NCBI GenBank assembly: GCA_021463505.1
Contig: JAJTYR010000001.1
Location: forward strand, 1 to 64,000
Direction: 5' to 3'
DNA: 64,000 nt
From: Burkholderiaceae bacterium
GTDB taxonomy: Bacteria; Pseudomonadota; Gammaproteobacteria; Burkholderiales; Burkholderiaceae_E
The notes under the pieces are model-generated. The model searched no databases. It was not told where the DNA came from and saw nothing but the letters and a program-made list of their open reading frames with translations. Positions 25,335 through 33,885 of the stretch are shown piece after piece; within the stretch, counting starts at the first letter, position 1; each line of letters starts with the position of its first letter. Both the position numbers and the translations under genes were made by a program.

Positions 25335-26062
25335 AGATCCTCGTCATCGACATCGGGGGCCAACACGTCAAGCTGCTCGCCAGCGACGCGAGCGAGCCGC
25401 GCGAATTCGTGTCGGGAAGCCGGCTGTCGCCGCAGCAGATGGTGCGCGGCGTGCTGGAGGCGAGCCGTGACTGGCGCTATCAGGTCGTCTCGATCGGCTA
25501 CCCGGGACCGGTGCTGCACGGCCGGCCGGTGCGCGAGCCGCACAACCTCGGTCGCGGCTGGGTCGGCTTCGACTTCGAGGCCGCGCTCGGACACCCGGTG
25601 AAGCTGGTCAACGACGCGGCGATGCAGGCGATCGGCAGTTACGAAGGCGGCACGATGCTGTTTCTCGGACTGGGCACCGGCCTGGGCTCGGCGCTGGTGG
25701 TCGACGGACGTGTCGAGGCGATGGAACTCGCGCACCTGCCCTTCCGCAAGGGGCGCAGCTACGAAGACTACGTGGGCATGCGCGGGCTCGGGCGGCTCGG
25801 CAGCAAGAAGTGGCGCAAGGCGGTGTTCGACGTGGTCGAGGCGCTGCGTGCGGCATTGCTGCCCGACTACGTGGTGCTCGGCGGAGGCAATGCGCACAGG
25901 CTCGAAGGGCAGGCGCTGCCCGCGCAGGTGCGGCTCGGCGACAACGCCAACGCGTTCGTCGGCGGTTTCCGGCTGTGGGCCCGCGCAGCGCCGGCGCCGC
26001 ACGCCGGACCTCGCACCCGGTCGCGCACCCGGTCGCGCACACACGCACATTCGCCGTCATGA
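25331..26062 (+). CDS. ROK-family kinase, polyphosphate-glucokinase-like
   Basis: A 243-residue ROK-fold sugar kinase. The phosphate loop is VIDIGGQHVKLLA, the catalytic Asp lies in LVNDAAMQAIGSYEGG, and the second phosphate loop is FLGLGTGLGSALVVDG followed by MELAHLPFRKG, which resembles the polyphosphate/ATP glucokinase (PpgK) branch. LPDYVVLGGGNA is the C-terminal nucleotide region. It lacks the usual ROK zinc motif with several cysteines, as PpgK proteins do. In this operon it would convert glucose released by the downstream glucoamylase to glucose-6-phosphate for Zwf. The C-terminus carries an Arg-rich RTRS repeat tail of probably little function. Confidence 0.85.
   Translation: MKILVIDIGGQHVKLLASDASEPREFVSGSRLSPQQMVRGVLEASRDWRYQVVSIGYPGPVLHGRPVREPHNLGRGWVGFDFEAALGHPVKLVNDAAMQAIGSYEGGTMLFLGLGTGLGSALVVDGRVEAMELAHLPFRKGRSYEDYVGMRGLGRLGSKKWRKAVFDVVEALRAALLPDYVVLGGGNAHRLEGQALPAQVRLGDNANAFVGGFRLWARAAPAPHAGPRTRSRTRSRTHAHSPS
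26012..26040 (+). repeat. 12-bp tandem repeat encoding the RTRS tail of the ROK kinase
   Basis: cgcacccggtcg occurs twice in tandem at 26012-26023 and 26024-26035 and is followed by a partial third copy. It encodes RTRSRTRSRTHAH at the end of the ROK kinase, just before the overlapping GH15 start. Repeat slippage would change the tail by four residues without shifting the frame. Confidence 0.7.
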
Positions 26063-28473
26063 GCTGGGTGGCAGACCGCGCTGACGAACCGGGCGATGCG
26101 CCCGGTGCGCCCGGTATCGCTCCCACCTGGACCAGCAGCGCCAAGGATCTCGTCGGCACGTCGCTCGGCCCGGCGCGCCTGTGGTTCACCACCGGCTTCG
26201 GCATTGTCAACGAGGTCTACTTCCCGCGTGCCGACCTGCCGCAGATCCGCGACCTCGGTTTCATCGTCGCCGACGGTGCGGGCTTCTGGGTCGAGGTCAA
26301 GCGCCTCGGCCACTATCGCATCGAACTCGCCGCGCCCGGCGTGCCGGCAGCGTGCATCGTGCACCGTCACGAGCGGTTCACGCTTGCGTTGCGCATCACG
26401 CCGGACCCGGAACGTGACGTGCTGCTGGTCGAACTGCGGCTCGACGACGTGAGCGAGACGCCCGCGCTGCGGCTGTACGCGCTGCTCGCGCCGCACCTGG
26501 GGGGCAGCGGGGCCGACAACTGCGCCGAAGTGGGGCGTCACGGTTGTCGGCGCGTGCTGTGGGCCGAACAGGGACCGTTCGGCCTCGCGCTCGCCGCGGT
26601 GGACGATGCGCAACGCGACGCGTGGCTGCGCGGCAGCGCGGGCTACGTCGGCACCAGCGACGGCTGGCAGGATTTCGACCGTCATGGAGCGATGCGCTGG
26701 GTGCATCGGCGTGCCGGACCGGGCAACGTCGCCTTGATGGGTGAGCTGCCGCGGCGCTGCGTGCTCGCACTCGGGCTGGCGAGCAGTCGCGAGGCCGCCG
26801 CCGCACTGGCGATCGCCGCGCTCGCACAGCCATTCGAGCGGCCATGGCAGCGACAGGTGGCGCAGTGGACGCGCTGGCACGGCGGGCTGCACACGCGACT
26901 GCCGGCTGCGCTGTCGCCGCGTGTGCGCGAGCAGGTCGCGGTGTCGGCGATGGTATTGCGCACGCACCAGGACAAGATCTACCCCGGCGCGATCGTCGCC
27001 AGCCTGGGCGTGCCGTGGGGAAACCGCGCCGACGAGCGCGGCGGCTATCACCTGGTGTGGCCGCGCGACCTGGCCGAATGCGCCGGCGCGCTGATCGCGC
27101 TCGGCGAACTGGCGAGCGCGCGCAACGTGCTGCGCTACCTGATTGCCACGCAGCAGGCTGACGGTCACTGGCACCAGAACCAGTGGCTCGGTGGCAAACC
27201 CTATTGGCACGGCGTGCAACTCGACGAAGCGGCGTTTCCGGTGCTGCTGGCAGCGCTGCTGGCCGAGCGCGATGCGCTCGACGGCATCGAGGTTGGCGAC
27301 ATGGCGCGGCGGGCGATTGCGTTTATCGCGCGCACCGGCCCCGCGAGCGAACAGGACCGCTGGGAAGAGGATGCAGGCGTCAACGCGTTTACGCTGGCGG
27401 TGTGCATCGCCGCGCTGGTCGCGGGCGCGCGCTTCGTCGAACCCGGACTGCGCGAATTCGCGCTCGCACTCGCCGACGACTGGAATGCACGCATCGAAGA
27501 CCTGACGGCGGTGCTCGACACCGCGCTCGCGCGTCGCCTGGGCGTGCGCGGCTATTACGTGCGGGTGGCGCCGCCGGCTGCGGTGGGCGGCGAACCGGCA
27601 CTGCAACGGCGACTGCCGATCCGCAACCGGATCGAGGCGGCGCCGCCGGCCGACGAGCAGGTCGCCACCGACGTGCTGCAACTGGTGCGTTTCGGCCTGC
27701 GCCGTGCCGACGACGCGCTGATCGTCGACACCGTGCGGGTGATCGACGCGCTGCTGAAGGTCGACACGCCGAGCGGTGCGGCCTGGCGGCGCTACAGTGG
27801 CGACGGCTATGGCGAGCACGAGGACGGTGCGCCGTTCGACGGCACCGGCTGCGGCCGCCCGTGGCCGTTGCTGACCGGTGAACGCGGCCACTACGAGTTG
27901 CTCGCCGGGCGTGATCCGCGGCCTGCGCTCGAAGCAATGGCTGCGATGGCAGGCGGCGCGGGCATGATCCCCGAACAGGTCTGGGACGGCGTGGCGCTGC
28001 CTTCGCGCCGGCTGCTGCCGGGTCGCCCGACCGGGTCGGCGATGCCGCTGGCCTGGGCGCACGCGGAATTCGTCAAACTGGCGGTTTCGGCGGCACTCGG
28101 CCGCGCCTGCGACTGTCCGTCGGCGCTGGTCGAGCGCTATCGTGGCGAGCGACCGAGGCCGCGGCTGGCGGTGTGGCTCGAGCAGGCGCGTACACCGCTG
28201 TGTTTCGAGCGTGCAGAACTGCTGGTCTGCCTGCGCGAACCGGCCCTGGTTCACTGGGGCACCGACGACTGGTGCAATCCGGCCGACGTGCTCACGCAGA
28301 CGGTCGGCCCGGGCCTGCACGTCGCCCGGTTGTCCACCGCCGGCCTTCGAGCCGGCCAGACGATCGAATTCACCTGGCGTTCGCGGGAGTCGGGTCGCTG
28401 GCTCGGCGCGGACCATCGTCTCGCGGTGGCGCCGCCGGGGCCGCTCATCCTCGAGAAAGCACATGAACGTTGA
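26059..28473 (+). CDS. Glycoside hydrolase family 15 glucoamylase/glucodextranase-like enzyme
   Basis: An 804-residue protein with an N-terminal glucodextranase-type beta domain (TSLGPARLWFTTGFGIVNEVYFP near 32-54) and a C-terminal (alpha/alpha)6 GH15 domain. The region GYHLVWPRDLAECAGALIALG holds the substrate-binding Trp/Arg/Asp. Catalytic candidates are the Glu in RWEEDAGVNAFT (near 435) and MIPEQVWDG (near 635). It would release glucose from alpha-glucan non-reducing ends. No signal peptide is visible, so an intracellular substrate such as glycogen or imported oligosaccharide is likely. Its ATG overlaps the kinase stop as ATGA, making glucan hydrolysis, phosphorylation and the oxidative pentose phosphate branch a single operon. 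Confidence 0.92.
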   Translation: MSWVADRADEPGDAPGAPGIAPTWTSSAKDLVGTSLGPARLWFTTGFGIVNEVYFPRADLPQIRDLGFIVADGAGFWVEVKRLGHYRIELAAPGVPAACIVHRHERFTLALRITPDPERDVLLVELRLDDVSETPALRLYALLAPHLGGSGADNCAEVGRHGCRRVLWAEQGPFGLALAAVDDAQRDAWLRGSAGYVGTSDGWQDFDRHGAMRWVHRRAGPGNVALMGELPRRCVLALGLASSREAAAALAIAALAQPFERPWQRQVAQWTRWHGGLHTRLPAALSPRVREQVAVSAMVLRTHQDKIYPGAIVASLGVPWGNRADERGGYHLVWPRDLAECAGALIALGELASARNVLRYLIATQQADGHWHQNQWLGGKPYWHGVQLDEAAFPVLLAALLAERDALDGIEVGDMARRAIAFIARTGPASEQDRWEEDAGVNAFTLAVCIAALVAGARFVEPGLREFALALADDWNARIEDLTAVLDTALARRLGVRGYYVRVAPPAAVGGEPALQRRLPIRNRIEAAPPADEQVATDVLQLVRFGLRRADDALIVDTVRVIDALLKVDTPSGAAWRRYSGDGYGEHEDGAPFDGTGCGRPWPLLTGERGHYELLAGRDPRPALEAMAAMAGGAGMIPEQVWDGVALPSRRLLPGRPTGSAMPLAWAHAEFVKLAVSAALGRACDCPSALVERYRGERPRPRLAVWLEQARTPLCFERAELLVCLREPALVHWGTDDWCNPADVLTQTVGPGLHVARLSTAGLRAGQTIEFTWRSRESGRWLGADHRLAVAPPGPLILEKAHER

Positions 28474-28840
28474 CGTGTTCGTCGACACCAACCGGCTGCG
28501 GCCTCGACTTCCGGAACGCGCGGAACGCGCCGATCTCGCCACGTTTGCCGGGTGCCTCGAGGCGCTGGGCAGCGCCTGCGCATCGACGGCGTGGGTCGTC
28601 CTCGCGCACTCGGCATGCGCGCGCACGATCGTCGCGGCCGGCACCGAAGCGGTGCACGTCACCGATCGCAGCGCGACGCTCTACGGCGCCGCGGGCGGCT
28701 CGCGCGAGTTTCCCGCCGGGCGTCGTCTGCGCGACGTGCGTGCCTTCACCATCCACTGGGGCAACAACGAGGTGCTGCACGACACGCTCGCCAGGGCCTC
28801 GCTCGCGCAGGGGCGCGCGACGTTCGCCACAGGAGTCTTC
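28463..28840 (+). pseudogene. Vestigial acyl-CoA-dehydrogenase-like fragment
   Basis: This reading frame opens with an ATG overlapping the GH15 stop by 11 bases and continues without a stop into the PAS gene. Two short segments look like distant parts of an acyl-CoA-dehydrogenase fold: FAGCLEALGSACASTAWVV resembles the N-terminal helical region, and ATLYGAAGGSREFPAGRRL with LRDVRAFTIHWGNNEVLHD resembles the C-terminal segment that normally lies some 250 residues further on. This looks like a gene with a large internal deletion, kept in frame. It could instead be an N-terminal extension of the PAS protein or a small coupled protein. Functional status is unknown. Confidence 0.45.
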
Positions 28841-29281
28841 ATGAGCGATGCGCTGCTTCTGGCCGAATGGATCATCGAACAGACGTCCGACGCGTTGATC
28901 TACGCCGATCGCCTGGGGCGCATCGCGCGCTGGAACGAGGCGTCGCATCGGCTCTTCGGCTTCAGCGCAGATGAAGCGCTGGGCAGCAGCCTCGACCTCA
29001 TCATTCCGGAGCACCTGCGTGCGGCGCACTGGCGCGGTTTCGACGCTGCGGTGGCGCGCGGCGCGACGAAACTGCACGGTCGCCCGACCTTGACCCGCGC
29101 GCTGCGCAAGGATGGCACGAAGATCTACGTCGAGATGACCTTCGCACTCGTGAAAGACCGCGAAGGCATCGTGACGGGTTCGGTGGCCATGGCGCGCGAC
29201 GTCACCGAGCGCGTGCAACAGGAGCAGGCCGCACGGCGCGCCACCGCGACCGTGGACTGCCCGCCACCTCCGCGCGGCTGA
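28841..29281 (+). CDS. Single-domain PAS sensor protein
   Basis: A 146-residue protein made almost wholly of one PAS domain. LLAEWIIEQTSDALIYADRL opens it, then GRIARWNEASHRLFGFSADEALG, SLDLIIPEHLRAAHWRGFDAAV and RALRKDGTKIYVEMTFALVKD, ending with the S-box/PAC element SVAMARDVTERVQQEQ. Short stand-alone PAS proteins of this form are common in proteobacteria; the ligand is unknown. The start at 28841 is supported by aggag five bases upstream. The frame is also open upstream to 28463, so a 272-residue form is possible. It is last in the gnd-zwf operon. Confidence 0.78.
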   Translation: MSDALLLAEWIIEQTSDALIYADRLGRIARWNEASHRLFGFSADEALGSSLDLIIPEHLRAAHWRGFDAAVARGATKLHGRPTLTRALRKDGTKIYVEMTFALVKDREGIVTGSVAMARDVTERVQQEQAARRATATVDCPPPPRG

Positions 29282-29461
29282 CGGTCCCTGGCGTGCGGGC
29301 GCCGGCAAACGGCCGAGCGCCTTCTCCAGCCCCGTGCCGATGCCGTCGTCCACCGTGTTGTCGGGTCCGGGCAGCCTGCGCGGGATCACCAGGCCGTCGC
29401 AGGCACCCAGGACGGCCGATCTCTCGCGGCTCCGGCCGAAGCTGCGGCTGAAGGATCTCCT

Positions 29462-31090
29462 CTACCTCCACGCCATCATCGGCAGCACCGTCCTGTCGGG
29501 CGAGACGTAGATCGCCTTCGTCGGGCAATCGCGTTCGCAGAACATGCACATCTGGCAGTCGTCGGGATACGCGATGATGGCCCGACTGCCGCAGGTCATG
29601 CACCGCTGCGCTTCCAGGCGTGCCGCGTCGTCGGAGAAGCCGCACTTGACCTCGGCAAACGTGCGCGAGCGCCCGGCCGCCGACAGCCACGGCGGGTCCT
29701 GTCGCGCAATGCGCGTGACGCCGTGTTTCGGCGTGCTCATGACCCGCTTCGCCCGAACGTCGCGGTCCGCGCGGATGTCGGTGAACCTCAGATGGCGATC
29801 GATGGACACGGCCGCCCGCTTGCCGGCGCCGATCGCTTCGACGACGGTGGCGCTGCCCGAAACGACGTCGCCGCCGGCGAAGACGCCGGCACGGCTCGTC
29901 TGCAGTGTCAACGGATCGGTGCGGATCGTCCCGTTCCCGGTGGTGTGAATATCGTCAGGCAGGAAGGACAGGTCCGCCTGCTGTCCGATCGACAGGATCA
30001 CCATGTCGGCCTCGACGAGCATCGTCTGGTCTTCGTCGAACGACGGGGCGAACCTGCCCTGGTCGTCCGTGACCCGGGTGCACCGTACCAGTTCGACGCC
30101 GGTGACTTTCCCGTTGCGCCCCACGATGCGTTTCGGCCCCCAGCAGCCATCGATCACGATCCCCTCGTCGAGTGCCTGTCGCTTTTCCTCTGGATAGGCC
30201 GGCATCGTCTCTGCGGACTCGAGGCAGACGATACTGACGCTCCGGGCGCCGAGCCGGTTCACCGTCAGCGCGGTGTCCATCGCGACGTTGCCGCCGCCGA
30301 TCACCACCACCTTCCTGCCGGCTGCGGAGTCGAACCTGTCGTCATTGACGTCGCGCAGGAACTCCAGGCCCCACAGGACCCCATCCAGTTCGCTGCCCTC
30401 GATCTCGATCCTGCGGCTGCGGCTCGCCCCGACTGCCAGGAACAGTGCCTGGTATTCCCGCCCCAGGTCGTCCAGCGACATCGCCTTGCCGAGCGGCGCA
30501 TTCAGCCTGAACTGGATCCCCATGGCGCGGAGATGGTCGATCTGCGCCGTGAGCACGTTCCTCGGAAGGCGGAAGTCGGGAACGCCGTACTTCAGCATGC
30601 CGCCGGGCTCGCGCATGCTTTCGAAGACCGTCACCGGATAGCCGTTGCGTGCCAGGAAGTACGCGCATGCCAGACCCGCCGGACCCGATCCCACGACCGC
30701 CACTTTCGCGGCGTAGAGAAGGCGTGCCGGAGCCGGCGTTTCGGCGATCCATCGATCGCCCACGTAGCGTTCGACCGAATTGATGTTGACCGCTCCGTCG
30801 ACGTCGTTGCGCGCGCAGGCGGTTTCGCACGGATGCGGACAGACGCGTCCGGTAATGGAGGCCAGCGGCAGGCATTCCTTCAGGATGTCGACCGCCTCGT
30901 CGATCATCCCTTCGCGCACCAGATAGAGATACCTGCGCATGTCGGTGCCTGCGGGACACGCGATCTGGCACGGTGGCTGCTCGGCCCGCTCGGCCACGAG
31001 CGTGTCCAGGCGGAAGCAGTCGGTGGGACAGGTGTCCAGGCAGAGCCGGCAGCCGTTGCACAGATCGGGGTCTACGGTTTCGATGGACAT
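29462..31090 (-). CDS. GltD-like NAD(P)/FAD oxidoreductase with ferredoxin motifs at both ends
   Basis: A 542-residue flavoprotein related to the glutamate synthase small subunit. Residues 9-22 hold a ferredoxin motif (LCNGCRLCLDTCP). The GltD Fe-S region follows (CQIACPAG, and VCPHPCETACARN near 83-95). FAD binding is at AVVGSGPAGLACAYFLARNGYPV, NAD(P) binding at VVVIGGGNVAMDTALTVNRLGA, and GVFAGGDVVSGSATVVEAIGAGKRAA closes the FAD site. A second ferredoxin motif (DCQMCMFCERDCP) lies near 505-520. It follows the AprA-like flavoprotein gene by 15 bases and probably passes electrons between that flavoprotein and a nicotinamide cofactor or carrier. Substrate unknown. Confidence 0.88.
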   Translation of the reverse strand: MSIETVDPDLCNGCRLCLDTCPTDCFRLDTLVAERAEQPPCQIACPAGTDMRRYLYLVREGMIDEAVDILKECLPLASITGRVCPHPCETACARNDVDGAVNINSVERYVGDRWIAETPAPARLLYAAKVAVVGSGPAGLACAYFLARNGYPVTVFESMREPGGMLKYGVPDFRLPRNVLTAQIDHLRAMGIQFRLNAPLGKAMSLDDLGREYQALFLAVGASRSRRIEIEGSELDGVLWGLEFLRDVNDDRFDSAAGRKVVVIGGGNVAMDTALTVNRLGARSVSIVCLESAETMPAYPEEKRQALDEGIVIDGCWGPKRIVGRNGKVTGVELVRCTRVTDDQGRFAPSFDEDQTMLVEADMVILSIGQQADLSFLPDDIHTTGNGTIRTDPLTLQTSRAGVFAGGDVVSGSATVVEAIGAGKRAAVSIDRHLRFTDIRADRDVRAKRVMSTPKHGVTRIARQDPPWLSAAGRSRTFAEVKCGFSDDAARLEAQRCMTCGSRAIIAYPDDCQMCMFCERDCPTKAIYVSPDRTVLPMMAWR

Positions 31091-31105
31091 GTGTGTGGCG
31101 TCCGG

Positions 31106-32857
31106 TTATTCCATGGGAAGCATGCGTGGGTAGAGCTTCTCGCGAGGCTTGCCCAGGTCGGGCCACCAGGCTTTCGGAATCGGCTCCCTGGTGAGACTCA
31201 TCGCGCCGTCGGTCTTCCCGATCTTCACCCAGGCAAGCCAGTCGGGATCGCTGCGCTTCGGGTAGTCCTCCCGGAAGTGCGTGCCGCGGCTCTCCGTTCG
31301 AAAGAGCGACGAGCGGAAACGCATCTCGGCGATCGTCACCATGTTCGCGACCTCGTGCGCCATGCGCCACTCGTGTGGCGTCTCGGCCATGAGCTTCGGC
31401 ACGATGTGCGTACCCAGGAATTCGACCAGGGTCAGGGCCGCCTGCAGGCGCTCGCCGTGCTTGATGTCGAGGAAGTAATAGGGAACGGTGATGCCGTGCA
31501 GGGCCTGGGTCACCCACGTCGGGCTGAAGCCGCCCTTGCGCTCGAACGGGCGGCGCACTTGCGCTTTCGCCCTTGCGATCTCTTCGTCGGAAACCGTGGC
31601 GCGGGGATTCTGCTGGACGTGGTCGGCGGCCCCCAGGGCTGCTCTCGCCCCGGTGACCATGGCATGGGTGCTCGCGAATCCCATTCCGCCGTAGACGGCG
31701 CCCGAAGCCAGGGTGCCGCAACTGTTGCCGGCGGAATAGAGCCCCGGGATGCCCGCCGAGCAGTTCCAGTCGGTGGCCCACACGCCCGACCCGTTCCAGA
31801 TCGCGCTCGTCATGACCCGGGAGGACGGCCACTTGATCTGCATGCCCCGGCGGATGTCCAGGCCGATCTTGTCCGCCTGCGGCGCGCCGATGCGCTTGAG
31901 ATAGTCCTTCATCAGCCATCCCGAAGCCGACGAGAAGTCCAGGTAGAGCGGTGCTTTGCCGGTGTGCGCCTCCCAGGCCGGGGAAACCACCGGCTCGCCT
32001 TCCGAGTTGATGTTGGGCTTGTTGTACCAGCCGGAGAAATCACCGCCGATGGCGAACGGGTGGCGATACGAGACATCGATGGCGTTGTTCGAGATCTCCA
32101 CTTTGCCGTTCCTGCGCCGGCGCTCGACGTCCTCCCTGAAATACGAGACCCCGTACATGAACTCCTTGTTGACGATCCGGGCGCCCACCTTGTAGGCCAT
32201 GACTTCCCCGTCGCCGGTGTGCGAGAAAACGGGATAGGTTCCTGCCTTGAGGCTGCTCGATCCGGTTGCGAGAATCGTCGCGCCGGCCTTCACGACGTAG
32301 AGATCGCCGCTGATCGTATTGAAGCCCACTGCGCCGACGATCCGGCCATCCTGCTCGAGGAGTTCGGAAATCATCATGCGGTCCAGGATCCGCACCCCGC
32401 AGGCGATCGCTTTGTCGCGCAGCGTCGGCGCGAACTTCCGGTTCTGCTGGGCGATCAGCGTGTACGGGGTTCCGGTGGCACCGACGCCGGTGTCTTTCGG
32501 TGTGGCGAAGACATACAGCTTGCCGTCTTTCTCATAGAACGGGACGCCCCAGTCGACGAGGTCCCGGTAACGATCGTCGGCCTCCCGCAGGCAGATCTCG
32601 CCCCACTCCCGGTTGTTGAGGTACTCGCTGTTCCGGCTGATCACCTCGAGCCACTCCTTGACGTCGTGGCCAAGCTGCGGCTGGAAATAGATGATGTCTC
32701 CCTCCGAGAAGTGCGTGCTGCCCGCCTTGCCGGCATAGGCCTTGTCGGTCAGGGTGACATCCAGGCCGCGCTCCTTCGCCTTCATGGCGGCGAAGAACCC
32801 GGCCATCCCCGCGCCGATGACCAGGACGTCCGTCTCGAGTGTTTTTTCCGATGGCAT
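31106..32857 (-). CDS. FAD-binding flavoprotein of the fumarate reductase/AprA family
   Basis: A 583-residue flavoprotein. The N-terminal FAD motif is VLVIGAGMAGFFAAMKAKERG near residues 11-31, followed by GKAGSTHFSEGDI; the C-terminal FAD region is GLYSAGNSCGTLASGAVYGG. The tail (MVTIAEMRFRSSLFRTESRGTHFREDYP) is the helical domain of the SdhA/FrdA/AprA family. The overall layout, with long insertions, is nearer adenylylsulfate-reductase-like and other specialised members than true fumarate reductase. The ATG at 32857 has agagga upstream. Paired with a Bug binding protein and a GltD-like partner, it may oxidise or reduce an imported carboxylic or aromatic acid; that is inference. Confidence 0.85.
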   Translation of the reverse strand: MPSEKTLETDVLVIGAGMAGFFAAMKAKERGLDVTLTDKAYAGKAGSTHFSEGDIIYFQPQLGHDVKEWLEVISRNSEYLNNREWGEICLREADDRYRDLVDWGVPFYEKDGKLYVFATPKDTGVGATGTPYTLIAQQNRKFAPTLRDKAIACGVRILDRMMISELLEQDGRIVGAVGFNTISGDLYVVKAGATILATGSSSLKAGTYPVFSHTGDGEVMAYKVGARIVNKEFMYGVSYFREDVERRRRNGKVEISNNAIDVSYRHPFAIGGDFSGWYNKPNINSEGEPVVSPAWEAHTGKAPLYLDFSSASGWLMKDYLKRIGAPQADKIGLDIRRGMQIKWPSSRVMTSAIWNGSGVWATDWNCSAGIPGLYSAGNSCGTLASGAVYGGMGFASTHAMVTGARAALGAADHVQQNPRATVSDEEIARAKAQVRRPFERKGGFSPTWVTQALHGITVPYYFLDIKHGERLQAALTLVEFLGTHIVPKLMAETPHEWRMAHEVANMVTIAEMRFRSSLFRTESRGTHFREDYPKRSDPDWLAWVKIGKTDGAMSLTREPIPKAWWPDLGKPREKLYPRMLPME

Positions 32858-32910
32858 CCGGTGAATTCCTCTGCTCTTGCGTGCGTGGATGGGTGGCCCC
32901 AGGAGTCGCG

Positions 32911-33885
32911 TCAGCGCTTTTCGATCTTCGCGGTCTCGATCACGCCGCGCCACTTCGCGATCTCGGAGACGAGCAGTTCCCTGAACTCTTCGGGCGTGCT
33001 GCTGCGTGCCGTGACGCCGAGGTCCTGAAAGCGCTGTCTGACGTCCGGCGATGCGACCGCTGCGCGCACCTCCTTGTTGAGGCGCTCGATGATGGCGCGC
33101 GGTGTTTTCGCCGGCGCTGACAGGGCCGCCCACGAAGAGGTGTGATAGCCAGGAAGACCCGACTCGCCCACCGTCGGAACGTCGGGCAGGCTGGGGAACC
33201 GCTGGTCCGAGCTGAGTGCCAGGATCCTCAGCATGCCGGACTTCGCCAGTGTCATGGCCGCCGGCAGGCCGTCGAAGGCAACCTGGATGTCGTTGCCGCG
33301 AACGGCGGTCAGCATGTCCCCCGTGGTCTTGAACGGCACGACCGGTGCCGTGATCCCCGCCATCGAGCGGAACAGCTCGGCCGAGAGGTGCGGCGTGGTG
33401 CCGATGCTGATGGAGCCGATGTTGAACTTCGCCGGGTCGGCCCTGGCTTCGGTGATCAGGTCCGCGACGTTCCTGAACCGGGCGTCCCGGTTCACCAGCA
33501 TCACCAGGTCGAAGAATGCGAAGGTGGCAATCGGTGCGAAATCGTTGACGGTGTCGTACGGCAGCGATTCGAACAGCGATGCGCTGATCGCGTTGGCGTT
33601 GCTCACCAGCAGGAGCGTGTACCCGTCGGGCTCCGCCTTGGCGACCTTCTCGGAAGCGATGATCCCGCCAGCACTCGGCAGGTTCTCGACGACCACCTGC
33701 TGATGCAGGCTCTCGCTCATCTTCTGCGCCAGCAGCCGGGCGTTGATGTCCGATACGCCGCCTGCGCCCATCGGCACGATGATGCGGATCGGCCTGCTCG
33801 GATAGGTCTGCGTTGCAGCGATCGTGGTCGTGCCCATCAGCGCGAGCGCAGCCAGCACGCGCAGGCCGGTTCTCCGGATGTTCAT
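32911..33885 (-). CDS. Bug/TctC-family periplasmic substrate-binding protein
   Basis: A 324-residue periplasmic binding protein of the tripartite tricarboxylate transporter (Bug) family, highly expanded in Burkholderiales. The signal peptide is GLRVLAALALMGTTTIAATQ. Family motifs are YPSRPIRIIVPMGAGGVSDINARLLA, VVVENLPSAGGIIASEKVAKAEPDGYTLLL, FNIGSISIGTTPHLSAELF and FPSLPDVPTVGESGLPGY. An aggagg site precedes the ATG, which overlaps the upstream reductase stop as ATGA. No TctA/TctB membrane genes lie here, as is common for orphan Bug proteins. The ligand, probably a carboxylate, should be the cluster's substrate. Confidence 0.93.
   Translation of the reverse strand: MNIRRTGLRVLAALALMGTTTIAATQTYPSRPIRIIVPMGAGGVSDINARLLAQKMSESLHQQVVVENLPSAGGIIASEKVAKAEPDGYTLLLVSNANAISASLFESLPYDTVNDFAPIATFAFFDLVMLVNRDARFRNVADLITEARADPAKFNIGSISIGTTPHLSAELFRSMAGITAPVVPFKTTGDMLTAVRGNDIQVAFDGLPAAMTLAKSGMLRILALSSDQRFPSLPDVPTVGESGLPGYHTSSWAALSAPAKTPRAIIERLNKEVRAAVASPDVRQRFQDLGVTARSSTPEEFRELLVSEIAKWRGVIETAKIEKR

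Noticed and set aside
22889-26050. Very long leftward open frame opposite gnd, zwf, pgl and the ROK kinase
   Set aside because: It spans four well-identified genes and is His/Arg/Asp-rich with no recognisable domain.
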